A program made the translations under genes and the position numbers. Source: Treponema sp. (GTDB lineage Bacteria; Spirochaetota; Spirochaetia; Treponematales; Treponemataceae). From it: a DNA stretch of 28,786 nucleotides. Positions 15,749-22,693 of this stretch are shown in pieces; position 1 is the stretch's first letter; every line of letters begins with the position of its first letter. The notes under the pieces are model-generated. The model was given only the letters and a program-made list of their open reading frames with translations, did not search any database and was not told where the DNA came from. The DNA lies in assembly GCA_016297415.1 (NCBI GenBank), contig JAEDGQ010000017.1, forward strand, positions 1 to 28,786. Reading direction: 5' to 3'.

Positions 15749-15857
15749 ATTAAAATCCCCCGGATTAAGTTTCTGAAAACCTGAATCCTAATTAATTTAT
15801 TATTTTATAAATAAGTAACAGGATTCAAAAATTACCTGCTACCTGTTTTCCGTTTTT

Positions 15858-16436
15858 TTAAGCCTTTGGAACAGATACCAATACTTTTGCATGGCGGATT
15901 ACTCTGTCTTTAAGCTTGTATCCTTTAAGGTAAACTGCCTTTAAGGTTTCTTTTTCAATACCTTCTTCTTCAGATCTGGCAATTGCTTCGTGGAGTTCAG
16001 GGTCAAACTCATCTCCTTCAGCACCATAGCCTGAAAGTTCGTATTTGTTTTCCAGCATGCTTACAAGGCCTTTGCTTACCATCTGCATACCTTCAACAAT
16101 ATTTTTAACTTCTTCTGATTCATATTTTTTTGCAGCTTCAACAGTACGGTCAAGATTATCGATACTGTCCAGAAGATCACTAAGAAGATTAGCATTGGCA
16201 TAAGCTACTGCCTCTTCTTTCTGCTGCATCATACGCTTGCGCCAGTTATCGTTTTCAGCAGCCTTGTAAAGGGCTTCTTTTTTCATATTTTCGATTTGGG
16301 CTTCAAGTTCTGCAATGCGTTCTTCAGGAGTTTTTGGGGCAGCTTCTTCAGCTTTTACCCCTTCAGTTTCTTCTGCCTGAGTTTCTGCATTTTCATTCTG
16401 ATTTTCAACAGTTTCCTGATTTTCTTTTTTACTCAT
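15858..16436 (-). CDS. grpE: Nucleotide exchange factor GrpE
   Basis: GrpE releases ADP from DnaK. The 192-residue protein has an acidic, Glu/Ala-rich N-terminus, a long coiled coil (about 40-100, ERIAELEAQIENMKKEALYK and NDNWRKRMMQQKEEA), and the C-terminal beta domain FDPELHEAIARSEEEGIEK with KGYKLKDRVIRHAKVLVS. It is the first gene of the grpE-dnaK-dnaJ unit; hrcA, which often precedes grpE, is not adjacent. The upstream AT-rich stretch (16437-16530) includes TTGCCA and TAATTT on the minus strand at about 18 bp spacing, a weak promoter candidate, and no CIRCE repeat. Confidence 0.95.
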   Translation of the reverse strand: MSKKENQETVENQNENAETQAEETEGVKAEEAAPKTPEERIAELEAQIENMKKEALYKAAENDNWRKRMMQQKEEAVAYANANLLSDLLDSIDNLDRTVEAAKKYESEEVKNIVEGMQMVSKGLVSMLENKYELSGYGAEGDEFDPELHEAIARSEEEGIEKETLKAVYLKGYKLKDRVIRHAKVLVSVPKA

Positions 16437-16531
16437 TCTCGCTTCCAGAATTAATGTGATTTTCTATATATAAATAAATTAATAAAAATATGGTATAAAT
16501 GGCAAGAAAAATAATAAAAAAAATTAAAAAA

Positions 16532-16620
16532 GGAGGTCCCGGCACAAGTGCCGTCGGGTGTTCCGCCGTTCCGCGCAAAAGCGCTCCATTGCTTCGCAAC
16601 GCCAGGGCGCGGCTCCACCC
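16532..16620 (-). repeat. GC-rich intergenic repeat, family C, copy 1 (reverse orientation)
   Basis: Read on the minus strand this copy carries ATGGAGCGCTTTTGCGCGGA (16589-16570), identical to 20001-20020, followed by a similar CGGCGGAA-CCCGAC layout and a hairpin GGCAC/GTGCC. It sits between grpE and the gene at 16633, in otherwise very AT-rich DNA. Confidence 0.75.
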
Positions 16621-16632
16621 CCTGACCCGTTT

Positions 16633-17619
16633 TTAACAGTATTTAAAGTCCGGACCATCACTTCCCATAAAAACTTTTACAGTGCTGTATTCCAAAAAGG
16701 AATTATCAAAGAATGACTGAACATTCATGGCACCGCCGCCTAAAAGTTCTTCAGGATTATATGACAGTTCAACTTCACATTCTTCATTTTCGCCGTAACA
16801 TCTGCTCAAAGCTCCGTTCAGGCGAACAATACTGCTGACAGCTTCAAACAGCTGCTCTTTGTTTTTTTCTTCGTACTTAAACTTCAGAAAAGCCAGCTGC
16901 ATTTTTTCAATTTCTTTATGATTCTTTTTTAAGTTTTCCCAGTCCCCTTCAAGACGGTAGTTATTAAGGGCACACCATTCAGAAAAATCTTCAAAAAATC
17001 TTGAAGGACTCATTTTCAAAGGTGCAAGCACAGACAGAAACCATGTAACTGCCCTGCCATAAGTATAGAAACACTGTGCTCCAGCGGCAACTTTTCCTGC
17101 TCTTTTTATATCCTGAGTAGAAAAAGTAGCACTGGCACGGCCGGTGTTTTTGCTGTCAGTTTCCATCTGTGAAAAATCAATATGATTTGGATAAAGGCTT
17201 ACGGCAAAATCAAGTCTGTCAAAAAACAGTTTGATTCCGTCACCGGCATTAAGGGCAAAATCAAGATTAAAGCCGAAAACAAGGCCGAGAGTGTTAAGCA
17301 TCTGAGAGCGGCGGCTGAAGAATTTTTTATCAAAAAGATAAGTATTGCCTTTAGATGTTCCTGTAAAAGGAATTTCCAGAGTACAGAAAATTCTGGAACA
17401 GGCTTTGCATACATCCATATCAAGAACAGAAGCAGAAACAGGCAGAGTCAGAAGAACTTCAGGGCATTTCTTTTCAAAATTTTTCAAAAACGAAAGAAGT
17501 TTACCTTTGTGTTCAAGGACTTCCTGATCCTGCAATGTAAATTCCGTAATCCCTTTTTCTGCAAAGGAAGAAAGAGAAGTTTCCAGTTCACTGGTTTTGT
17601 ATATATAAGATTCGTTCAT
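16633..17619 (-). CDS. Uncharacterised protein, possible radical-SAM barrel remnant without the Fe-S motif
   Basis: I do not firmly recognise this 328-residue protein. Its first half alternates strands and helices like the later half of a radical-SAM barrel (LLTLPVSASVLDMDVCKACS, then FCTLEIPFTGTSKGN), followed by GLVFGFNLDF, FDRLDFAVSLYPNHIDF, YGRAVTWFLSVLAPL and a helical C-terminus. This resembles, from memory, the C-terminal portion of some cobalamin-binding radical-SAM proteins. The cluster motif CxxxCxxC is absent; the cysteines at VCKACSRIFC do not fit. No room exists upstream for a missing half, because the asnA terminator lies there. AGAGGGAAG precedes the ATG, so it is probably translated. 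Likely cytoplasmic. Confidence 0.45.
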   Translation of the reverse strand: MNESYIYKTSELETSLSSFAEKGITEFTLQDQEVLEHKGKLLSFLKNFEKKCPEVLLTLPVSASVLDMDVCKACSRIFCTLEIPFTGTSKGNTYLFDKKFFSRRSQMLNTLGLVFGFNLDFALNAGDGIKLFFDRLDFAVSLYPNHIDFSQMETDSKNTGRASATFSTQDIKRAGKVAAGAQCFYTYGRAVTWFLSVLAPLKMSPSRFFEDFSEWCALNNYRLEGDWENLKKNHKEIEKMQLAFLKFKYEEKNKEQLFEAVSSIVRLNGALSRCYGENEECEVELSYNPEELLGGGAMNVQSFFDNSFLEYSTVKVFMGSDGPDFKYC

Positions 17620-17655
17620 TTTGACTTCCCTCTAAATTCTCCGTCTCAAAAAAAA

Positions 17656-17711
17656 ATCCACAGCACACCAGATTTACACTTTAACTGTGCACCTCTGCGT
17701 AATCTGTGGAT
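17656..17711 (-). terminator. Intrinsic terminator of asnA
   Basis: On the minus strand ATCCACAG (17711-17704) pairs with CTGTGGAT (17663-17656), with a bulged inner pairing AGATTAC/GTAAATCT, and a run of nine Ts follows directly. It starts 7 nt after the asnA stop. The arm sequence (ACAGATTACGCAGA) resembles the ACACAGATG repeat near 27912. Confidence 0.85.
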
Positions 17712-17718
17712 GTATAAC

Positions 17719-18756
17719 CTACAGCAGGTTAATTCCGTGTTTGGCACATTCAACCTTCATTTCTTCCGGCCACATGCTAACCTGAATTTCTCCGATATGA
17801 GCCTTGCGAAGGAAGAACATACACAGACGGCTCTGGCCAATACCACCGCCGATAGTATAGCTTAACTTACCTTCCAGAAGTCTCTTGTGGAATTCCAGTT
17901 TTGCTCGTTCCGGGCATCCTCTTTCTTCCAGCTGAGCCTTAAGGCTTTCAGGGCTTACACGAATACCCATAGAAGAAAGTTCATAAGAGCTTTCAAGAAC
18001 AGGATTCCATACAAGCAGGTCGCCGTTAAGACCACGGTGACCGTCACCACTTTCACTGATCCAGTCATCATAATCTGGGGCACGACCGTCGTGGATAGTT
18101 CCGTCAGGAAGTTTGCCTCCAATACCAATCAGAAAAACAGCTCCGTATTTTTTAGCAACGGCATTTTCTCTTTCTTTTGGAGTAAGGTTCGGGAATTCTT
18201 TCTGAAGGTCATCTGCATAAACAAAAGTAATTTCTTCAGGAAGAACAGGCTTAATAGCGTCGTAGCGGTCATAGATACAGAATTCAAGATGCTTAAGACA
18301 GTCGTAAATTTTTCTTACAACTTCCTTAAGGTACATGATTGTACGGTCTTTTTCGTCCATACAACGGCACCAGTCCCACTGGTCAACATAAAGTGAGTGA
18401 ATGTTATCAAGTTCTTCGTCTGCACGAATGGCATTCATATCTGTGTAAATACCATATCCTGGAGCCAGGTTAAGGTCTGTAACTTTTACACGCTTCCATT
18501 TTGCAAGAGAGTGAACAATTTCCATGCGTGTATCATTCATATCTTTTACAGGAAATGTTACTGCACGTTCAATACCGTTTAAGTCATCGTTAAGACCAGT
18601 TCCGCTCTGAACAAACAAAGGAGCTGTAACACGAGTTAAATTAAGAGCAGTAGAAAGCTGACTCTGAAAAAAATCTTTTATCATTACGATTGCATGCTCA
18701 GTTTCTTTTGGACCAAGCAAAGCTTTGTAATCTTTTGGGAACTGTACTTTTGACAT
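17719..18756 (-). CDS. asnA: Aspartate--ammonia ligase (asparagine synthetase A)
   Basis: AsnA makes asparagine from aspartate, ammonia and ATP via an aspartyl-AMP intermediate; it is a class II aminoacyl-tRNA synthetase-like enzyme. The 345-residue protein starts YKALLGPKETEHAIVMIKDF and has VTAPLFVQSGTGLNDDLNG, VDQWDWCRCM, SMGIRVSPESL and YTIGGGIGQSRLCMFFLRKA, as expected for the family. Length is slightly above E. coli AsnA (330). AAGGTAGG precedes the ATG. The gene is divergent from the nuclease gene with about 170 bp between starts, and is followed by its own terminator. Confidence 0.97.
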   Translation of the reverse strand: MSKVQFPKDYKALLGPKETEHAIVMIKDFFQSQLSTALNLTRVTAPLFVQSGTGLNDDLNGIERAVTFPVKDMNDTRMEIVHSLAKWKRVKVTDLNLAPGYGIYTDMNAIRADEELDNIHSLYVDQWDWCRCMDEKDRTIMYLKEVVRKIYDCLKHLEFCIYDRYDAIKPVLPEEITFVYADDLQKEFPNLTPKERENAVAKKYGAVFLIGIGGKLPDGTIHDGRAPDYDDWISESGDGHRGLNGDLLVWNPVLESSYELSSMGIRVSPESLKAQLEERGCPERAKLEFHKRLLEGKLSYTIGGGIGQSRLCMFFLRKAHIGEIQVSMWPEEMKVECAKHGINLL

Positions 18757-18835
18757 AAAAAACCTACCTTAAGAAATTATTTTATCGTTTTTTATAGTGA
18801 TTATTCAATTCTTTGTTTACAATATTAAAAAGGAA

Positions 18836-18915
18836 GGGGAAGTCTCCCCTTACGTGCGCACTTCGTTGCGCCCTATCCCTACTGCGGGCTCAAACGCCGC
18901 CCGCAACGCCCGCTT
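18836..18915 (+). repeat. Hairpin-rich GC insert in the nuclease 5' leader
   Basis: It contains GGGGA/TCCCC (18836-18840/18845-18849) and GCGGGC/GCCCGC (18884-18889/18899-18904). It lies between the AT-rich promoter region and the ribosome-binding site of the nuclease, so it would be part of that mRNA. The composition resembles the other GC-rich intergenic repeats, though I find no exact match in the window. Confidence 0.55.
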
Positions 18916-18928
18916 GGAGAAACAGATT

Positions 18929-19954
18929 ATGGCAAGAAAACAGAAAAAAAACAGATCAGTCTGGCTTACAGTACTTATTATCCTGCTTGCAGCAGGAATC
19001 TGGTTTTACAGAAACAATCCGCAGTTTCATGCAAAAGTTGATGATGCAGTTGCAGCAGCAACAGAAAAAATATATTCAGTTTTAGGAATCGAACCTGCCC
19101 CACAGACACCTGCTCAGGAAAAGCAGAATTCAACAGCTCAGAACGGACCAGAGCCTCAGCAGACATCACCGGCACCTGTTCAATCCCCTGAAACTTCAGA
19201 TGGTGTTATTTTACTTCCAGATCTTCTGGCATACCCGGTATGTGCAGGAACAAATCATGGAAAAGACCACGAAATCAGGAATTACCAGCATTATTCAATC
19301 TGCTACCGGGAAACTTACGAGCAGGCAGAATGGAGTGCTTACTGTCTTGAAGAAAAAGAACTTGAAAAAAATGCAAAGCGTTCAGACGACTTCAGGCCAG
19401 ACCCCCAGATTACTACAGGAAGTGCTGCCCTTGCAGACTACAAAGGTGCCGGCTACGACAGAGGTCACCTTTCTCCTGCGGCAGATTTTGCCTTCAGTCA
19501 GGAAGCAATGAGCGAAACTTTTTACATGAGCAACATGAGTCCACAGGCAGGAAGCTTTAACAGAGGAATCTGGAAAGACCTGGAATCAAATGTCCGTGAC
19601 TGGGCAAAGAAATTCGGAAAAGTATATGTAATTTCAGGACCAGTGCTGGACGAGGACGCTTCTGCCTATGCAGCAATCGGAACAAACAGAGTAAGCGTTC
19701 CAAAATACTACTACAAGGTAATCATGGCACCACTCTACGAAGACGAAGCAGACAAGACAACTCCAGATGATGCTAAAAAAATCACAGCAATTGCCTTTAT
19801 TCTTCCAAACAAAAAATGTGACGACAGTTATTTTAACTATGCAGTAACAATCGATGAAGTAGAAAAACGCACCGGCATTAACTTTTTCGAAGGTCTTGAA
19901 GACAATCTGGAAGACGCCCTTGAATCAGGCTTTGATCTGGAACTCTGGAAGTAA
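18929..19954 (+). CDS. Membrane-anchored DNA/RNA non-specific endonuclease
   Basis: This nuclease belongs to the beta-beta-alpha metal (NucA/EndoG) family, which cuts DNA and RNA without sequence preference. The start at 18929 is chosen because GGAGA lies 9 bases upstream; the open frame extends to 18797 only by reading through a GC-rich repeat. The N-terminus is basic then has a membrane segment (about 11-27, VWLTVLIILLAAGIWFY). A Pro/Gln/Thr-rich linker follows (about 55-92). The catalytic motif DRGH is at 177-180 with H180 as general base, then NMSPQAGSFNRGIW with the metal-binding asparagine. At 341 residues the enzyme probably faces the periplasm or outside, where it could digest nucleic acid for nutrients. 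Confidence 0.9.
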   Translation: MARKQKKNRSVWLTVLIILLAAGIWFYRNNPQFHAKVDDAVAAATEKIYSVLGIEPAPQTPAQEKQNSTAQNGPEPQQTSPAPVQSPETSDGVILLPDLLAYPVCAGTNHGKDHEIRNYQHYSICYRETYEQAEWSAYCLEEKELEKNAKRSDDFRPDPQITTGSAALADYKGAGYDRGHLSPAADFAFSQEAMSETFYMSNMSPQAGSFNRGIWKDLESNVRDWAKKFGKVYVISGPVLDEDASAYAAIGTNRVSVPKYYYKVIMAPLYEDEADKTTPDDAKKITAIAFILPNKKCDDSYFNYAVTIDEVEKRTGINFFEGLEDNLEDALESGFDLELWK

Positions 19955-19985
19955 AGTCTGCGTGAGGGATATTAGCACCGGCTTT

Positions 19986-20060
19986 GCCGTCCCGTCAGGG
20001 ATGGAGCGCTTTTGCGCGGAAGTGCGGTTAGCCCGACCTGCCGAAAGGCAGGGCACGCCC
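19986..20060 (+). repeat. GC-rich intergenic repeat, family C, copy 2
   Basis: The first 23 bases (19986-20008) are identical to 22623-22645, and 20001-20021 is identical to the reverse complement of 16569-16589. Inside are the GCGC-TTTT-GCGC hairpin and CCTGCC/GGCAGG (20037-20042/20047-20052). Confidence 0.8.
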
Positions 20061-20075
20061 ATATAATTAATCTTA

Positions 20076-20104
20076 TTGATAATAAAAAAAGAATTCACTA
20101 TTAT
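20076..20104 (+). promoter_or_regulatory. Candidate sigma-70 promoter of the KDPG aldolase gene
   Basis: TTGATA (20076-20081) and TATTAT (20099-20104) are separated by exactly 17 bp, each one base off consensus for 5 of 6 matches. It lies about 45 bp before the ATG, whose AAGGAG is at 20133-20138. Confidence 0.6.
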
Positions 20105-20145
20105 ATAGAAACTTATAAATTGTCATTCTTTTTAAGGAGTCATTC

Positions 20146-21114
20146 ATGGCAAAAGATATTTACGACACATTCCGTGACATTGGTATTATTCCAGTAGTTG
20201 CAATCGAAGATGCTTCAAAAGCAGCAGCTCTCGCACACGCACTCGTTAAGGGTGGTCTTCCAGCTTCGGAAGTTACATTCCGTACAGCTTGTGCAGCTGA
20301 AGCAATTTCAGAAATGGTAAAGGCAGAACCAGATATGCTGGTTGGTGCTGGTACAGTTCTCAACGTAGAACAGGCTGAAAAAGCAGTTAAAGCAGGTGCT
20401 AAATTCATCGTATCACCTGGATACAACCCAGATGTAGTTGACTGGTGTATCAAAAACAATGTTCCAACAATGCCTGGTATTTCTAACCCATCTGAAATTA
20501 CAGCATGTGTTAACAAGGGTGTAACACACCTTAAACTCTTCCCTGCTGAACGCAAGGGTGGATACAAAATCATTGATGACTTCGGTGGTCCATTCCCACA
20601 GTGTACATTCATGCCAACTGGTGGTGTAACAACTGAAAACGTTGGTGAATATGCTAAACGCAAGAACATCCTCTGTATGGGTGGTACATGGATGGTTAAA
20701 AAGCCACTTATCGAAGGGGAAAAATGGGACGAAATTACAGAAATCTGTAAGGGTGCCGTTAAAGCTATGCATGGCTTCAAAGTAACACATGTTGGTATTA
20801 ACACATCTGGCGAAAAAGAAGCTGACGATGTAGCTAACATGTTTGCTCTCTTCGGTCTGGAAAAGAAAGTTGGAAACTCTTCAATCTTCTCTTCTTCAGA
20901 AATCGAAGTTATGAAGTCAAAGGGTCGTGGTACAATGGGTCACATTTCTATCCAGTGTAACAACATTGAACGCGCTCTCGGTTACCTGGAACAGTTTGGT
21001 TTTAAGCCAGTTGCCGGTACAGAAAAATACACAGGTAAAGAAGGTTCACCACTTAAGGTAGTTTACCTCGACAAAGAAATCGGCGGATTCGCTATTCACC
21101 TGGTACGTGCTTAA
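20146..21114 (+). CDS. 2-keto-3-deoxy-6-phosphogluconate (KDPG) aldolase with C-terminal VOC-like domain
   Basis: KDPG aldolase splits KDPG into pyruvate and glyceraldehyde-3-phosphate, the end step of galacturonate breakdown and of the Entner-Doudoroff route. The aldolase part (about 1-205) shows EVTFRT (E42-R46), GAGTVLN, GISNPSE and THLKLFPAE, where K130 is the expected Schiff-base lysine. Residues about 209-322 (VTHVGIN...GHISIQCNNIERALGYLEQ...GGFAIHLV) look like a vicinal-oxygen-chelate (glyoxalase-like) fold; a plain aldolase has only about 205-215 residues. Similar fused proteins occur in gut anaerobes. The role of the second domain is unknown. It is monocistronic, with its own promoter and terminator. 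Preferred codons are strongly favoured, which suggests high expression. Confidence 0.85.
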   Translation: MAKDIYDTFRDIGIIPVVAIEDASKAAALAHALVKGGLPASEVTFRTACAAEAISEMVKAEPDMLVGAGTVLNVEQAEKAVKAGAKFIVSPGYNPDVVDWCIKNNVPTMPGISNPSEITACVNKGVTHLKLFPAERKGGYKIIDDFGGPFPQCTFMPTGGVTTENVGEYAKRKNILCMGGTWMVKKPLIEGEKWDEITEICKGAVKAMHGFKVTHVGINTSGEKEADDVANMFALFGLEKKVGNSSIFSSSEIEVMKSKGRGTMGHISIQCNNIERALGYLEQFGFKPVAGTEKYTGKEGSPLKVVYLDKEIGGFAIHLVRA

Positions 21115-21152
21115 TTAATTAATAATTAACAGTTAATAATTAATAAGACTTG

Positions 21153-21187
21153 AAACGGTCTTCCTTTTGGGGAGGCCGTTTTTGTTT
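21153..21187 (+). terminator. Intrinsic terminator of the KDPG aldolase gene
   Basis: AACGGTCTTCC pairs with GGGAGGCCGTT, with two G-U pairs and a short TTTTG loop, followed by TTTTTGTTTTT. It lies about 38 bp beyond the stop codon. Confidence 0.85.
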
Positions 21188-21216
21188 TTAAATAAAACCC
21201 AGATGAGTTGGATGAA

Positions 21217-21524
21217 GCTGCCGCGAACTTTCCGGATTTTTACGGACTATTCCCGTCTTTTTGATTTTTCGTCCGTAGTTTTGCCGATAACACGCAGTGC
21301 TGCCGCGAACTTTCCGGATTTTTACGGACTATTCCCCTCTTTTTGATTTTTCGTCCGTAGTTTTGCCGATAACACGCAGTGCTGCCGCGAACTTTCCGGA
21401 TTTTTACGGACTATTCCCGTCTTTTTGACTTTTCGTCCGTAGATTTGCCGATAACACGCAGTGCGGCCGCGAACTTTCCGGATTTTTACGGACTATTCCC
21501 CTCTTTTTGACTTTTCGTCCGTAG
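21217..21524 (+). repeat. 82-bp tandem repeat, about 3.75 copies
   Basis: Unit starts are at 21217, 21299, 21381 and 21463, exactly 82 bp apart; the last unit stops near 21524. Units differ at only a few bases: CCCGTC in units 1 and 3 but CCCCTC in 2 and 4; TGATTTTTCG in 1 and 2 but TGACTTTTCG in 3 and 4. Each unit contains TACGGAC and its complement GTCCGTA about 23 bp apart, so each can form a hairpin. The period is not a multiple of three and no ORF crosses it. The rest of the 21115-21592 gap holds the terminator and AT-rich DNA. Confidence 0.95.
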
Positions 21525-21592
21525 TTATTTTATTTTAACCCATATAAAGAGAGATATTTGTCATTTCTAAACATTTTTACTACATTTATATT

Positions 21593-22003
21593 ATGGACAG
21601 AGCAAAACTTCATTCTTCAATTCAGAACTGCGTCTCACTTTCTTTTGCCAGATCCGGGGGTGCCGGAGGACAGAACGTAAACAAGGTTAATACAAAAGTT
21701 CATGCAGCAATTTATATAAGTCAGCTGGAAGGTCTGACAGAAACAGAAGTTGCCCTTCTCCGCATAAAGCTGGCAAATTCAATAAATGCAGAGGACCAGC
21801 TTTTTATTGACGTTGATGACCAGCGGTTTCAGGAGCGCAACAGAGAAATTGCTCTGGAACGGCTTGAAGCAAAAATTGCTGCCGCCTGCCACATTCAGAA
21901 AAAACGCCGGGCTACAAAACCGACAAAAGCCAGCCGGGAACGCCGCCTGCTTGGTAAAAAAATAAAGGCCCGGATCAAAAAAGACCGGGCCTGGAAATAT
22001 TAA
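21593..22003 (+). CDS. arfB: Peptidyl-tRNA hydrolase ArfB-like (YaeJ) ribosome-rescue factor
   Basis: ArfB enters stalled ribosomes lacking a stop codon and hydrolyses peptidyl-tRNA. The 136-residue protein has the catalytic GGQ at 25-27 within ARSGGAGGQNVNKVNTKV, the RF1/RF2 domain 3 signature. Its C-terminal tail is very basic (KKRRATKPTKASRERRLLGK...), as needed for insertion in the mRNA channel. Length matches ArfB (about 140), not a full release factor (about 360). No good Shine-Dalgarno precedes the ATG. Its neighbours are unrelated; it follows the 82-bp repeats. Confidence 0.88.
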   Translation: MDRAKLHSSIQNCVSLSFARSGGAGGQNVNKVNTKVHAAIYISQLEGLTETEVALLRIKLANSINAEDQLFIDVDDQRFQERNREIALERLEAKIAAACHIQKKRRATKPTKASRERRLLGKKIKARIKKDRAWKY

Positions 22004-22020
22004 CCTGAAAGGCTTAAAAC

Positions 22021-22551
22021 TTATTCACCCTCAAAGTTAATGAGAGTTGTTACAGTCATTGGCTTTAATGCTTCTTCGTATTTAAGGGCAGGAAGACCGA
22101 TTACACCAAATACATCAGTTGGAACAGCACCAAGTTTTTCAAGGAGTTTGCGTGTTGCGTCCAGAGTTCCGCCAGTAGCAATAAGATCGTCTACAATAAG
22201 GAATTTATCACCTTCGTTTACATCAGCTTTATGAACTTCAATTTCAGCTTCGCCGTATTCCAGGGCGTAAGACTGACATACAGTTTCGCCGGGAAGCTTG
22301 CCCTTTTTGCGGATAAGAACAAGAGGAATTCCCAGTTTTTCTGCCAGTGGAGCTCCAAAAATAAAACCGCGGCTTTCAACGGCTGCAACAGCATCAATAT
22401 CTTTTTCTTTATAAATAGCACACATTTCTTCAATTACAGCACGGAAAGCGGCCGCATCAGTAAGAAGACTTGTAATGTCATAAAATTCAATTCCAGGTTT
22501 TGGAAAATCCGGTACACGACGGATTGCTGCATCTAAAAGTTCTGTATTCAT
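22021..22551 (-). CDS. apt: Adenine phosphoribosyltransferase
   Basis: Apt salvages adenine to AMP using phosphoribosyl pyrophosphate. In the 176-residue protein the PRPP-binding loop is VDDLIATGGT (120-129). DFPKPGIEFYDITSLL near the N-terminus and ESRGFIFGAPLAEKLG are adenine-specific family marks. The length is typical (170-180). GGAGA precedes the ATG. It lies downstream of the tyrA-like gene with a family C repeat between, so joint transcription is uncertain. Its 3' end faces arfB, 17 bp away. Confidence 0.95.
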   Translation of the reverse strand: MNTELLDAAIRRVPDFPKPGIEFYDITSLLTDAAAFRAVIEEMCAIYKEKDIDAVAAVESRGFIFGAPLAEKLGIPLVLIRKKGKLPGETVCQSYALEYGEAEIEVHKADVNEGDKFLIVDDLIATGGTLDATRKLLEKLGAVPTDVFGVIGLPALKYEEALKPMTVTTLINFEGE

Positions 22552-22622
22552 AATTTATCTCCTAAAAATCCGCATAAGCGGCTGTATCCCAAAAAAGCGT
22601 TAGTAATTGTAGCCGCGGCGGA

Positions 22623-22690
22623 GCCGTCCCGTCAGGGATGGAGCGGCAGCGGAACGGCGGAAAGTACGACGGCAGTTTATCTGCCGGAAC
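22623..22690 (+). repeat. GC-rich intergenic repeat, family C, copy 3
   Basis: The first 23 bases are identical to 19986-20008. The part after it has the same order of blocks (GCGGAA, CGGCGG, CGAC, a GGCAG/CTGCC hairpin, GCCC). It lies between apt and the tyrA-like gene and ends within a few bases of the tyrA-like stop codon. Confidence 0.8.
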
Positions 22691-22693
22691 GCC

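Noticed and set aside
14870..15784. 304-codon plus-strand open frame antisense to dnaK
   Set aside because: It lies wholly inside dnaK, which is certain. The translation is rich in Ser, Cys, Phe and Thr with no family resemblance, as expected from reading a codon-biased gene backwards.
16437..16531. CIRCE/HrcA operator upstream of grpE
   Set aside because: I looked for TTAGCACTC-N9-GAGTGCTAA or close forms on both strands and saw none.
18797..18928. 44-codon N-terminal extension of the nuclease
   Set aside because: It reads through a GC-rich repeat and would put a non-hydrophobic leader before the membrane helix; the ATG at 18929 has a good ribosome-binding site.
21217..21524. CRISPR array
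   Set aside because: The whole 82-bp unit repeats, with no unique spacers between short repeats, and there are no cas genes nearby.
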